NCBI GenBank assembly: GCA_964034945.1
Contig: OZ035960.1
Location: forward strand, 114,177,324 to 114,241,323
Source of the DNA: Chrysopilus asiliformis
Taxonomy: Eukaryota; Arthropoda; Insecta; Diptera; Rhagionidae
DNA length: 64,000 nt
Direction of reading: 5' to 3'
Of the stretch, positions 32,775 to 45,061 are shown piece by piece (position 1 is the stretch's first letter; each line of letters starts with the position of its first letter). Made by a program: the position numbers and the translations under genes. The notes under the pieces were generated by a model. It had not been told where the DNA came from. It searched no databases and saw only the letters and a list, made by a program, of their open reading frames with translations.

Positions 32775-34065
32775 CATGTGTATTCATGAAAAATTTCGAC
32801 CTCTTTATTTTGCCTGAAAATCATTTCCCGAGCACTCCTGGGTTGATTTGAACATTATTACAAAAATGTCTTTCTGTCTGTCAATATTTCAGTCTGTCTG
32901 TCAGTCTGTCTACGAGTCTGTAAGTATGTGTACAAGATTTCCCAAAGAAATTGTGCAGAAACGTAGATTCTGTATAAGAAACTCATGGACTGTTCACATC
33001 AGATGTTTTTTGGTAATAGTTTGTATAAAATCCCACTAATTCCAGAGATAGAATATCATTTTTCGCTCTGTAATAACGCAATGGATTCCTTTCCAATGAC
33101 GTCTGACACAAATTCGTGATAAATAGAAGAGGTGAAAAGAACAGAAAATTGCTATTCTTCGAATAGCGGTAGCTACACCACCTGATTGAAAATTAATCGA
33201 GGAAAGAAACCTCATTCTATAAAGCAGATCACTTGTTATTTATAATTTTCATCAGTTCTTTAAGTGAACACCATTTTCATCTTTCATCGCTAGTTTAGCT
33301 TGAGTTTGACTTATACCAATCTCCTCAAATATAGATTGGTTGGTAGTTAGTCAGATACTCATTAAGATAGACGGAAAGATGCGAAAATATCATCGTTAGT
33401 TCTTGTGGTAAGAATAGGTTGGTGTTCTTCATTGAATTACGTTACCGCTAACTACTTTCTTGCGTTTTTAAAATTAGTTTTTAAAGCTTTATAACGCTAT
33501 AACTAATGATTTTCTTGAACTCATGCTAGTCGCTGCGTTCACAATAAAGATTTCTTTGCTGTTAACATCAGATCAGAACATATAGCAATAATCATAATAA
33601 AGAGTAACTCAAAAAAAAATTGATTTAATTGCACCATTTGTACTCCACTACTTGCTTGTGTTCACATCAGGCGAAAAAGAATTGCTAGAAAAACCACCAC
33701 ATAATTGATAACCGATTATGAAGCTCAACGTGTGTAAAGCAAATTACAACTCAAGGTGTTTTTAATTACACCTCCAAAATTTTTCAATTTACAAAATAAT
33801 TACAGCTAAGCTATTGTATTTCGATGTCAGGATTCTGCCATTGAAAATTGCCAATAGTTACCTGTAAACATTAACGGCTTTTCGATAGTAGTTTTCAATT
33901 TGAAATTTCCCGTAAATTGAATCTTTTTAAATGCGTAAAAATCTGATATCCCAGCCCAACCAATGGTTTATTGTATTTTTTTAGTCCGCTCAACTTGCTT
34001 TACCAAAATGAGTGGTGGTCGCTACTGCTTGGTGACAACTACACCATCAATTAAACATTTTTACA
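32775..34065. other. Intergenic, nothing recognised
   Basis: AT-rich spacer. A degenerate (TCTG)n tract at 32866-32915 may be a worn copy of the dispersed microsatellite repeat. Confidence 0.5.
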
Positions 34066-34168
34066 GGTGTCGTGGGGGAACCGGGAGGAAGGGAGGAGGG
34101 GGAGGGGGAGGGGGAATCGGTATAAGGGGGAGGAGGGGGAACCGGTAGGAGGTGGAGGAGGGGGAAAG
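34066..34168. repeat. G-rich (GGAGGG)n low-complexity tract
   Basis: About 100 bases of GGGAGG/GGGGGA units on the plus strand. The Gly-rich frame over it is not a gene. Confidence 0.9.
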
Positions 34169-34559
34169 ATTGGTTATCATTGGTTTAGACCTTCTTTCAC
34201 AACCTTTGATGTTGATGGGTTCCAGCAAAAACCTTACAAATTCGGCCATGGTTCTCAGTTCCCAATTCCCAATTCAAGTTACACTGGAGTTGCGGGTGGA
34301 AGACAGAAAATTGTTACGAAACCCTACTTGAGAAGACCCAAAACCATTTTGGGATCAAGTCAGAAGCGTAGCGACTTGCCTTTTACCTCCGAAGCACTTT
34401 TTTTGGGACGGCGACAAATTTCTGTATAGTAGAGAGAAAATGGTCTTCGAAAGTTCGCCATTAAAATTGTTAGTGATGGAAACTTGCAATATAGTGATCC
34501 TGGAGATAATAGCAAACAGGTCAATAAAACGGAACGGAGTGGGAAAATTTTCTTAAGAG

Positions 34560-34890
34560 GTTTGTCCATAAAATACATTCAGAAAATTTTAGTCTTTTAA
34601 CCCTTAGAGGCACAGAAAAATATCGAAAAAATTTTTTTTTTTTGATTTTTTTAGTGGTACCATTTTAAAGTATCATACGGCAATGAAAGACGGTTTAATT
34701 GGTGGTACAACTTTGATACCACCGTGCAGTATTTGTTACAAAAAAGGTGGTACATCGCGTGGGGGTTAAACCCCCCTCTGATCATGACTTATAAGGAGTT
34801 TTTGTATGGAGTTTAGTGCCGCCGTCACACCGCAGACCTCCATCTCCCTCTCCCATAAAAGTGTGCCCATGTTTTATAGACAGTCTCTTA
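34560..34890. repeat. CCATAAAATACGTCA MITE split by a TTAA-bounded element
   Basis: The left tip TTTGTCCATAAAATAC (34561) and the right tip GTTTTATAGACAG-CTCTTAG (34871-34890) enclose the 34597-34769 element. Confidence 0.65.
34597..34769. mobile_element. piggyBac-like TTAA-bounded MITE
   Basis: It begins TTAACCCTTAGAGGC and ends GATGTACC-type sequence inverted as TTAACCCCCAC, with TTAA at both boundaries. TTAA specificity and TTAACCC ends fit piggyBac-derived MITEs. Only 173 bp. Confidence 0.65.
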
Positions 34891-35437
34891 GTGCCAACGC
34901 ACACGGTTCATCTCGTCGCGGCAACTTTTGGTCCTCAAAATGCCTTTCCGACGTACACGCTTCTTCACTGTTTAGTAGGAAAAACTTGTGTACAACAAGC
35001 GATCGCTCATGTGTGTGTGGTTCTCATATATGTGTTGTATTTCCAGCTCATTCCTAGCTAGCACCGAGGCAACATCAATTGCCAAAATAGAAACTGCCAA
35101 CAATAGAAGAATAAGGACTGCTAATTTGTTATTTACCTACCTACCTGTAAAATAAAACTACCTGGAACTGGTATTTCACTATTTTCATTCAATTTTTGTT
35201 TATTTGGGATATGTTTACGAGTCGGTGGCTAAGCACCGACTGACTCAATGAAATTACGCACACATGCATGCTGACGTGCTACACGAGCGACTTCGTGTTT
35301 GTGTGCGTAAAAGATGAAGTGAAGAACACTTTTCGAGTGGCAACTTTTCCCCCCTTGCCGCACTCGTTTCTTTCCTACAATTTGGTAAAGTTGCGGCATC
35401 CTGATGACCGAAAGTTGAAACGTGTACGCCCATACTT
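34891..35437. repeat. Probable inverted-repeat element
   Basis: The inverse of 34917-34950 (GGCATTTTGAGGACCAAAAG) resembles 35396-35420 (GGCATCCTGATGACCGAAAG), and both outer ends carry CACACGG/CGTGTACGCC. The middle has several CACACATG runs. The identity is moderate. Confidence 0.5.
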
Positions 35438-37197
35438 AGAGGTAAAAGTTTTTCTCTGTTCAATGCTGAAAAGCGGGTCACAAATGATCCCATGATTCAG
35501 AAGTTATTGGGCAAGGGGTCAAATAAGAAGGGGGTATGGGAGGAGAAGGCGTTTTAAAGAATGTTGTTCTTACAGGATCAACTCAAAAGCTTTAAAAAAG
35601 GCGTTTTTTTGAAATTCCAAGAAAATTTTAAATATAAAAAATTACTCTCCTTAGAATTTGATCAAACACTTGTAACTTTACTATCACAAAGTCGACAGAA
35701 CCGATTCTTTGACATTTAACTTGATTAATGCTTTAACCTCGCAGCAATTGGGATCGAATGAGATTTTTCACTTATATTTTCTGTACGTATACGAATTGTT
35801 ATGTCGTAGAAGAAAATCTTAATCTATTTATTGTAAATCACAATTGGCCTAGCCCTAACTTTATGTTCCCGCTGGATAAATTCAATTGTTGGACAAGTAA
35901 TAAAATGAAATTATGCAATATTTCGTGAGCTGCGCCATAGACAGAGACTACGAGAGTCTCTTTCTTAGCACAACAACAACTATAAGAAATTGTGGGGAAT
36001 ATTTCATAAGAGCATAAGGTTGATTCCTCCTCACTATGTAATTGGCATTAGTGCCTACTATCCTAACATTTTCGTGTGTGCTACAAGTTTAAAAACAACT
36101 TTTTCTTCCATTTACGAAAAAACACGAATTGAATTTATCCAGTCAAGCGAAACCTTTGAAATTCTCTGTTAAAATTTCAAAAAAAAAAAATGAATTCCAC
36201 GAATTCACGCGAACAAAAAATTTGTACTTTGTCAGAATTAAATTAATATTGCTTATTCATTTCAATTTATAAATATAAAATACCTAACAATTTTGAACGT
36301 GATTTAGTAAACAACACACACTTTAAGGAATGATGAAGAAAAAACCAGCGCGTGATATGAATAATTTTTGTTACCCACAGAAAAATTTGATTAGTGCTGA
36401 AATAATAGCTTTTACATTTCTTATGATTTGTTTTTCATAAGAGTAGTTTTTGTTGGAAATTATTGCTTGTACACTTGAAGCGTGGAGACCTAATTCCTAA
36501 TATTTTTGTACTCTGAACAATCGATTGGAAGAAAACATCAATAATGTAACCTAGTAAAGTTTTTTTTTACAATTTTTCCTAGTGTTATAATCTTGTTTCT
36601 TTTTGTTACCTTTTGATTTTTATTAAATAACCAAAATATGTGATTTTAACAGCACGGACTCTTAAAATTACGTTAACTCTACTAGCAGTTTTTGAAAATC
36701 TCAACAAGTAGAGTCGAATAGTAATCACACCTGTTGGCATTGCATTTTATTTATGAAAAACCGTGCAAAAAAAAAATGCGTAACTCCAAATTTTGAACGC
36801 AACCACGAATAATTTTTTTCTAAAACAATTAACCCCATAAAAATTCCCGCCCTATGAAAAAATTTCTTTAACACATTGACTGCCATATAATTTTTTGATA
36901 GCCAGTGAAAAATGGCACTCAGTCTGCAAAGGCTGCTCCAAAACGGGTCAAACTGTCGCAAATTTGAAGACATGTCTTTATGATATACCTTTTAGGAGAC
37001 CTAGAAGCTAATTTGTTCACTAACTTTTCTGAAAATTACAAAAAACCCGTATCTACACGTTTTTCTGTGGCCTTTTGAGAAACGGCGCATTTTTTTTTGC
37101 AAAAATTCTAAAAACAAAAAGAGTTTAAAATTCAATTTTCAACAAATTTTATCGATAAAGGCAACCTAGACTTCTATGGTCTCGAAAACAGTTTGGG
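35438..37197. other. Intergenic; one TTAACACATTGACTGCCAT tip only
   Basis: AT-rich. At 36868 a TTAACACATTGACTGCCAT tip matches the end of the 39832-40120 element, without a visible partner end. No gene. Confidence 0.5.
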
Positions 37198-37528
37198 GGC
37201 GTCCATAAACTACATAGCGTCAATTTGTCAATTTAGGATTTCCGGACCCGCCTCTCTCCGTCCTACTTTTTTGCGATTTTTCCATCCAGAATTTGCACAT
37301 CTCCTCCCCCCACCCCCTCCCCTCTGTTTCCCCTGAAAAGTTTCGTCTTATGGAAACCGCTTTACAAAAAAATTGTATGTGCGAATTTTTGAAAATCCCT
37401 TTCCATAGGGGTTTAGAAGGAAATTAAACCTGTCAAATGCAACCAGACTTCTAAAACTCGTTCAAAACCTGGGTCAAGTTATTGGGCATAAAAACGATTT
37501 TTACCTGACACCCCCAATCCTTTTTATA

Positions 37529-37676
37529 CCCGTATGGTGAAACCAAAGGGTATATTAACTTTGCCTTACCGTTTGTAACGCCAAGATCCCGTCATCACAC
37601 ACAAAAATGAATTACACCAGTGTGTTTAGAATGATAAAAAAAATTGAATTTTCCATGTCCGTCCGTCTGTCTGTCT

Positions 37677-37710
<34 letters not shown>

Positions 37711-38100
37711 CTGTGGCGCGGATTGCGGGCGCACGGATTGAGCTAGAGACTTGAAATTTTGCGTGGATCCGTTTTTCGTAAAATGCGAGGCTAAGTTCGT
37801 TAATGGGCAAAAATGGACCATTAGGGGGGGTACCCCCCATAGGAACGAAAACGTTTTTTGCGAATATCTCAAAAACTGTGCATCCTATCAAAAAAGTGCA
37901 AGAACAAAAGTTATTTAGGATATGATTCTACATAAAACTCCCATACATCAAAATCCGATTGGAACAAGTTTTAAAAAAATCTTATTGGAAAATTTGAATT
38001 CAAATGAAATTTTGATACGCCGTTCAATTAAATCACCATACGGGTTTTCAATAATTGCCAGATTGGCAATTATAGCTTTTGTTATGTTTTAGAGTGATAA
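37529..38100 (+). repeat. Dispersed repeat with (TCTG)n tract, long copy
   Basis: It starts with the hairpin TATACCC-gtatggtgaaaccaaa-GGGTATA. Then come GTAACGCCAAGATCCCGTCA, the microsatellite (37658-37711), GGATTGAGCTAGAGACTTG, 'aatggaccattagggggg' and a 3' part ending near an inverted copy of 4172-4230. It is highly similar to 63566-64000. Confidence 0.9.
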
Positions 38101-38208
38101 ATGTTGTTTTTGCTCTATTGATCATCGGAACTAGGCATAATAAGACATTTTTTGGTGCCACAAAAAGAACCATGCAATAAATAGCATTTTTCGTGCCCAC
38201 AGGCTAAC

Positions 38209-38484
38209 TTTTGAACCCGTGTAGTTTTCACTTTGGTTGAGGACTTTTTGGAAAGGGCATAGTCTCTAGTTTCATCCATATATGGCGTCAAGAGCCACCG
38301 GATTGCAGGGGGATGGTGAGGAGTTAACGAACTTTCTCGTGATTTTTCACAGAAACCATGTTCGTTAACTCCTCACCATCCCCCTGCAATTCGGTGGTTC
38401 TTGAAGCCATATATGGATGAAACTAGAGACTGTGCCATTTCCAAAAAAGTCCTGTACCAAAGTGAAAACTACACGGGTTCAAAA
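38209..38484. repeat. 276-bp near-perfect palindrome
   Basis: Two arms of about 125 bases, over 90% identical when inverted, begin TTTTGAACCCGTGTAGTTTT and include TCTAGTTTCATCCATATATG and GGGGGATGGTGAGGAGTTAAC. The loop is about 25 bases. I see no flanking duplication. Confidence 0.92.
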
Positions 38485-39831
38485 TTTAGTTTAGGAGGGC
38501 AAAATCGTAAACCTTTGTTAATTGTTGTGTTTTTTAGAACTTTTTATGAAATTTTAGGGCCTCTTTTTAGGGGACCGAAAATTTGAATTTTTTTCTTTAT
38601 TGGCCCCCAACGCCTGCTACCACTAGAAGATAGACATTCGACCGGGAACAATTTATTACGTCTTATAAATACTTGCCTGTATAATTGCGTACTTATCCGT
38701 ATACCTGCTAAAATGATTTAATAACAAAATATTATGCATCCAAAACCTTAAATTTGTGATATAGTAAGGCTAAGCATATTTTTTTAAATGGCCGGCATTA
38801 ATCGTAAAACCTGTTATCTACCAGACAAACTGATATTTTTCTGGATTTCTCATTGTTTCATTGTAGAAATATTATTTTATTAAAAGAAAGAAATTCATAT
38901 CCAAGCTGGTGTACTTCAATTGTTGTGTGTCTATTCAGCGACGTCACGTTAAGTAATTTGGTTTATAAATTGAGTAAACAAACATTATTTTTTGCCTCAA
39001 CGAAAAGTAAGAGCGTTTTAATGAATTATTGCGAATTGCTGTGAATTGAAAACAATGTCTTTATTTCACTGGAAAAAACCCCCCGGATTGATATCAAGCA
39101 TCTTGTCGTTGGCAGTATTGTACAATTTAAAGTGACATGACTTTATTATTTTGCAATTGTAAGATTCAAGCACTGAATAAAATCGGTAATAAACTAGAAA
39201 TCCATCAAGTGATGTATTATGCATATGAAATGGCAGTATTTTCTAATTATTCAAATGAATTTATTTGAAAAATAAAATAATACGAGTATAGTTTTGAAAA
39301 CATGAAGCATATCAGCATCGACACATCACTTCAATGTTAAATATTTACTCGTTTATGGCAAACACATTTTAGTAATCTGAGCACAAATTGTAAACCGAGA
39401 TAAGTTTCAATTTTGCCAAGGGTAGATCCATCGTTAATTATCCAAAAGAATGTTTTCTAGACAGTTTGGCGTATATACAGTTTGGCTATTGAAAAATTGC
39501 ACAAAACGAAAAGAAAACTTTTAAAATATTTGACATTTCCGGTAAACGGACTTTCGCCAAAAGTGGATAAAACGACTGAAATTTCAAGGAAGTTTTTTTA
39601 GAAGACTGATGACAAGTTTCACGAATATTTTATTCTTTTTGCTTGAAATCTTTAGCTGGTAATTTGATTTAGTGATCGCTAAAAATTTCGTGAAACCCGC
39701 CATGAGAGTTTCAAACATTTTTTACAGTTTTCGGGGTCCAAAATCTCGATCCCTTCCGCAACGCCTGCATTGCAAGTTTTAGGCTAACAGGAAAGACAGC
39801 AAGGACGAATTGAAGACGTCTGATGTCGTCG
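38485..39831. other. Intergenic, nothing recognised
   Basis: AT-rich spacer. A segment with 'ctaaaaatttcgtgaaacc' at 39679-39698 recurs at 58592-58612, a minor shared repeat. Confidence 0.5.
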
Positions 39832-40120
39832 TTAACACGTTGACTGCCATGTTTTCGTGCGACACCCAAATGTTACCCGTGGCCCCACAGGATGTTTTAT
39901 GTTCTCCCAGGCCATGTCGCGAAAACGTACGACTCAAAAAAACCGTTGTAACTGCAAAATTAGGATCAATAATAAAGTCGCGAGTAGTCAAAAATGATTT
40001 TTAGGCACAAAGAAACAAAAAATAACAAAAAAAAGTTGGCCTCAGGTGACCAAAATCGTGAAAAGACGTTGGCACTGTACGATCAAAATCCTGAAAAGGC
40101 TTTGGCAGCCAACGTGTTAA
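39832..40120. mobile_element. piggyBac-like TTAA-bounded MITE
   Basis: It begins TTAACACGTTGACTGCCATG and ends GGCAGCCAACGTGTTAA, with TTAA at both ends. A retroelement remnant begins directly at the right boundary. Confidence 0.82.
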
Positions 40121-40122
40121 CC

Positions 40123-40240
40123 AGGACGCGAAGAGAATTGGGATGCAAAATTGGAGGACATCGGCAAGTGACCGGGACCTCTGGTGAGAAACATTGTGCC
40201 AGGCCAAGACCAGAAACCGGTTGTAGAGCCGAGAGAGAGC
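40123..40240 (+). pseudogene. Non-LTR RT tail remnant
   Basis: AGGACGCGAAGAGAATTGGG, GACATCGGCAAGTGACCGG and GCCAGGCCAAGACCAGAAACC align with 21900-22004. The frame is broken. A GAGAGAG tract follows at the same place as the long (GA)n at 22007. Confidence 0.85.
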
Positions 40241-42750
40241 AATGTCGTCTGATGTCAGGAGTCAGCTCAGAACACTTCGAAAAATCTGGAATTCTTGAAT
40301 CTATCGTTAATCGAATTTTTAGCAAGCATTTGGCAAAAAGGTAAATTGTCGATTTGTCCAAAAATTGGTTTACATTAAGGACATTTTTGTGACCGCATTG
40401 AAAGTTGTGTGCTGTTGCATCTTACACTGTACTTACCCGATTTGATTTCGTGCCCTTTTTTCGTGTTCCTCTGCTGAATTTTCCCATGAAGTCAAAATAC
40501 TCAGAATATTCCAAAAGACATGGCTACCGTCGTCAAAGAACCTTTTTTTTCCTAATTTTTGGTCCTGATAGGCACAAAATAAAAACACATGACGTATGAT
40601 AACTCAAATCCTGCATTTTTTGCAACCTCCAGTTGAGGGGACGAGGGGGTATTGAAGTTCCTGGGGCTAAATAATGGTTTCTTCAAAAAAATCTTCCAAT
40701 TTTTGATTTGATTTCCGAATGTCTTTAAATTTTTAGTTTTAAAACTTACGAATTATCAAATATTTAAATTTTTAGGAGGCCAGACATTTTTTTCGAGGTC
40801 CAAAATTTGTAGTTACACCACCACTGACGATACTGCAAAATTCATAAAGACAAAAAGTACGTACATATAACAAAATTTTACATAAATCTTCCATACATCA
40901 AAATCCTTTTGAAATTACTTTCAAAAATTCCTATTGGAAAACCTGACATCTACTGGAATTTTTAATAAAACTATTTGAATTTTTATATGGGTTTTTTTCG
41001 CTATTTCCACTGGCGATAGTAGATTTCGCTATAAAATTGTAAGATTTTAAATTTAACGAAATCGACTGTTAGTTCTAGTACTAAATTTAATCCCTTTTGA
41101 TTTTTTACTACAAATTTTCGATGCTGGTAAAAGAATGATCTGTTCATGTAACGGAAGTTCCAACAAAAAACAAAATCTCTGACTTAATATCCGGCTCAAT
41201 AAATACCTCTACACAAATTGATTCCAGTGTGTTTCGGAAATCTCAACTTCATCGCCTACACAAAAAAAATTTACGTGTGATTTCCACTTACCAAAAAGTT
41301 TTATAGTTAAAATATCTCTGATTTCTACACACTAAAAGCAAATGGAATGATAAAAATTTCACGGTAGCGCAATTCATGGTAGAGCAATTTTAGGGTGTTT
41401 TGCACTGATTTTTCAGTAGAAAGTAGTGTAACTCGAATTTGTTTGGAAATTTCAGAAAAGTGCCCTAATCTTGGATGGAAAATGACGAAATGACAGCCAG
41501 CAGGCTGGCATCCGCCCCCCATTCCCCACGTTCGACAAGGTAAGGTGAAAAATACTACCAGCAGCAACACATAAAGGTAAAGAGTGAGTCATTCAGGTGG
41601 CATTTCGAAATTTTTTAATTCACTCTTCCATAGAAGCGCCGCAATAAAAACAAAGGTAACCAACGCACACAGCCATCAAATTGTACTCACACAGCGGTAA
41701 CGAAACTGATTTCCATAAATATGAATTATTCACAATAAGAAGCGAAATGAAAGTATATAAATTTGTAAGTTATTCTTACCTTTTTGGATAAAACGTTTAT
41801 GTTTTCGTTTATTTTTTATTTTAGGATTCCTCGAAAAATTCCAAAATGTTCTTCAAAATCGTCGTCAAAATGCACAGCACTTTTTCTGGACAAATTTTCT
41901 CAACTTTATATCACTTTTCATTCACTGAAATGCTTTTCTTATTTAATTTTCTCATTTGCCACTGGAAACCTTGACGATATTCACACTAATTTAACCACGA
42001 GGAGCAAATTCTTATTAGAGTTAGCGAAATTATAACTGGACAATCGCAATTCAATAATGTGATGTGAACGATAACAAAGCCACGACAAGCAATCCCAAAT
42101 TAATGTACATAAAACAATTCAACCGATATTAACAAGCCGAACCGAGAACGACAAATAACTCTCGAGGCCAGTCAACAACAAAACTTAAGCAAAAATCCAT
42201 CAAACAGGGCTGCATTTACACCACAATTCATCTGTTACGATTTCCAGTGATTCACTACATTATAAGTGGAGAATTTACTACAATTTCTCGTTGAGTTTTT
42301 CATATTTTGCTAATTTTCAAAAGATTTTTAACTGAAATTTACTAGACTTTTATGTTATTCATTTTAAAATATGTTTTCAAAAAGTTAATTCAAATTTTGG
42401 CGCGTCATTGGAACCGGAAATGTGAACATTTCTTTCAAAATGGACTCATTTTTGTACTAGATTTTAGTTTGAAAAAATATACGTTGGGTTTTTCTACTTT
42501 ATTTCGTAGGCAATCCAGTTTAAAATTATGAAAACTACAAATTCTTTACAGCTGCAAAAATGTGCTATTCGTAGCCATAAGGAAATCTGCAAACTACAAA
42601 ACAGCAATCTTAAAATACTTTTTACACGAACAGTTTGCGTGTATAAGAACTTCAGAACTTCAAATTGAACTTTGATGAAAATTGTTATTTCCTTCTCGAG
42701 TTTCTCGGTCACCAAATAAAACTATTTAATTATTTTTTGAACATTTTATT
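40241..42750. other. Intergenic, nothing firm
   Basis: No gene. Around 40855-40965 a worn piece resembles the 3' part of the 37.5-kb repeat ('cttccatacatcaaaatcc'). Open frames such as 41784-42035 have no recognisable domain. Confidence 0.5.
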
Positions 42751-42753
42751 AAA

Positions 42754-42792
42754 CTGCAACGTTTCGCCCACTGTCGTCAGGCATTTCCAGGA
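42754..42792 (-). ncRNA. Hammerhead-like core motif (possible ribozyme relic)
   Basis: The minus strand reads GCCTGACGACAGTGGGCGAAAC followed by GTTGCAG. A hammerhead core is CUGAUGA, a stem, then GAAA; here it is CTGACGA...CGAAAC with one core change (U to C). Penelope-like and other insect retroelements carry such motifs at their ends. The stem-II pairing is weak, so this may be a relic or chance. Confidence 0.3.
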
Positions 42793-45060
42793 TGTTTAAA
42801 TACTCTTTCTTTTAATTTTAACATTATTTTGCATACAATGAATAAATAAACAGATAAGTGCATGGTCAAGTTTTCTTTTAAAAAAAATAATCAAATACTA
42901 CTGTATGGACAACTATAAATAAAACAAATATTTTTAAAAACTGTGTCCAAAATCAGGACATCCACCTTTGTCAGAAATTCTTTTTTTTTATAAAAACGGA
43001 ATACAAATATAAAATAGAAAAATAGCGGGAAGAAGTGATATGATTTGTCCCATTCTAAAGCATTTTTTCGAAATGCGCGTTTTTGCAAAAACTTTTTACA
43101 CTGCTGACAAAAAGCTACTAAAAATTTTCGATCCTGGTAAAAGAATAATCTTTTTAGACTGGTTTAGAATAAATCAAAGTCCAACTCTTTAAAAATTTTA
43201 TTATTTGGCATATTTTAAAAAACCATTTCACAGTTTGGTGGCCATGTACTCATTGGTGAGTCTGTTTTTGACAGATATTTGAAAGTGTACATTGTCTTGA
43301 AAAGTTGACATTGTCTACTCCAAAGTCTACATTGTCTACACCAAAGTCTACATTGTTTACACCAAAGTGTAGACAATTAAAGTCTTCTCGTAAAGAAACC
43401 ACATCGATTTTGAGGCCAAAATCGACACCGAAACTCTAATTTTTACCTGAAACAAATCGAAACCGAAATTTTGGTCAAGCAGTAGGAATAATGAAAGCTT
43501 AAATTTAAAAAAATTAGTTTTCAGTTTATTGCAGTTTTACTTCACTAATTGGAACTGCCTTCACTTACAAATTGTTTACTCATTTTTACTACAATAAAAA
43601 CCGCTTATAACGAAATTGAAAGTCTAAGGACATTCAATCATCATATCCGGTTAGTCGTTATAACCGATAGAAAAATACCATATGCGACCCAGGTGTAACC
43701 TAAAAAGGTCGTAGTTTTTTAGCTCGTAGGTCCTTGCCAACGGTTCTCATTGAAATTACAAAAGCTAAGGTAAAATACAAGGGTCAAAACGATGCATTCA
43801 CCAACTTAAAAAGTTTAAAAGCTATCGCCATCCAGAAAATTTGAGGCTGTACACAAAAGCAGTCTTTTAAAACGTAAATACAATTTAGTATAATTCCACA
43901 TGATAACAAAAAGACATTTTTTTGAATTTTTGATTATTCAAATTCCCAGACACGGTAAGCAACAAACATTTCCATTCTATCTCGTCGTTTCTCTTAATAT
44001 GATAACCGAAAACCTTTAAAAACCCACCAACGCCATCAGGGACGCCTCTTTTCCATAATCAGTTATCTATCGGAATTCTGGGGGGCGTTTCGCTTAGCTA
44101 CATTTTAACTATTAATTCAATCGTTTGAATAATTGAAAAACCGATTTCTTATTCTACTTACGGCTTCAGTGATTATTGAGAAAAATTCACAGCATCATAC
44201 GATAATATCGCAATTGGGCAGATGCAAATAGACATTCTTTTTCTATTGAACAATTTTCACCTACAAAATCATTACATGGAAAAATAATTTTATTGAAATT
44301 GAAAAATTAATTATTTTGCAAACTGCTGGGCAATGCATGCACACTTTCGTTGCTTTTTCATATGCACGAAATGAAATTGAAACTTTTTTATGTTAGAATT
44401 ACCAAACAAACATTTGACCAAAGAATGTTTAAGAAAAATTCGCAAATTAAGTGGAAAGCTGGTATCCAATTGCAATAAAATCACGCGATTAATTCCATAA
44501 CGCAAGCCATTTTCACTTTTTATCATTTAAAACATTTCTTTAGCGTGTGTTGATTCGTGAAATACTTACATAGATTAAGTATTTGTTTGAATAGATATTG
44601 ATTTTCATTTTATAAATCAATTTTGATTTCTTCTGCGAACTTTCAGTTGGATGCCCTGCAAATGTCTCAAATTTCATGTGTGGTTACAAGTATTTCAGTT
44701 GCCATTAAAAAAATTTCACTGATTAACCGCAAAGTACAGTTAACAGCCGACATATATCGAGATGGCATTAATTTAAAAATTACTAACAATTTTCATTCTA
44801 TTACAGATTATTACAAATACAGGGACAAAGCAAGGTTGGTATCGCCCGAAGTGAAATTTAAAAGTTGGCGCCCCTGAATGTAATCAAATTTAAAGGTTAG
44901 TTTAATACTTTTGTGTCAGTAAATTAAATTTACAGTCCTAACGTTCCACCCATTGCTACACTCCTACAGCATATGCTTTGTTCCAAGAAAATTTTCTGAA
45001 ACTGCACAATTTCTTCTCACATTATAGCAATCAACATCAGGAAATCTTTCCTGATTGTTT
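42793..45060. other. Intergenic, nothing recognised
   Basis: AT-rich. Three near copies of 'aaagtctacattgt(c/t)tacac' (43309-43372) form a small tandem repeat. A frame at 44623-44877 following a tttcag is of unknown meaning. Confidence 0.5.
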
Positions 45061-45061
45061 A

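Noticed and set aside
34067..34429. Gly-rich 120-aa frame, possible cuticle or RNA-binding protein
   Set aside because: The Gly run comes from the GGAGGG low-complexity tract; no signal peptide, no exon borders.
37595..37891. 98-aa frames with TDRQTDRQTD repeats
   Set aside because: They translate the (TCTG)n tract of the dispersed repeat; the same frames appear in the 63.6-kb copy.
44623..44877. 84-aa frame after a tttcag site
   Set aside because: No homology that I recognise and no partner exon; kept only as a note in the intergenic entry.
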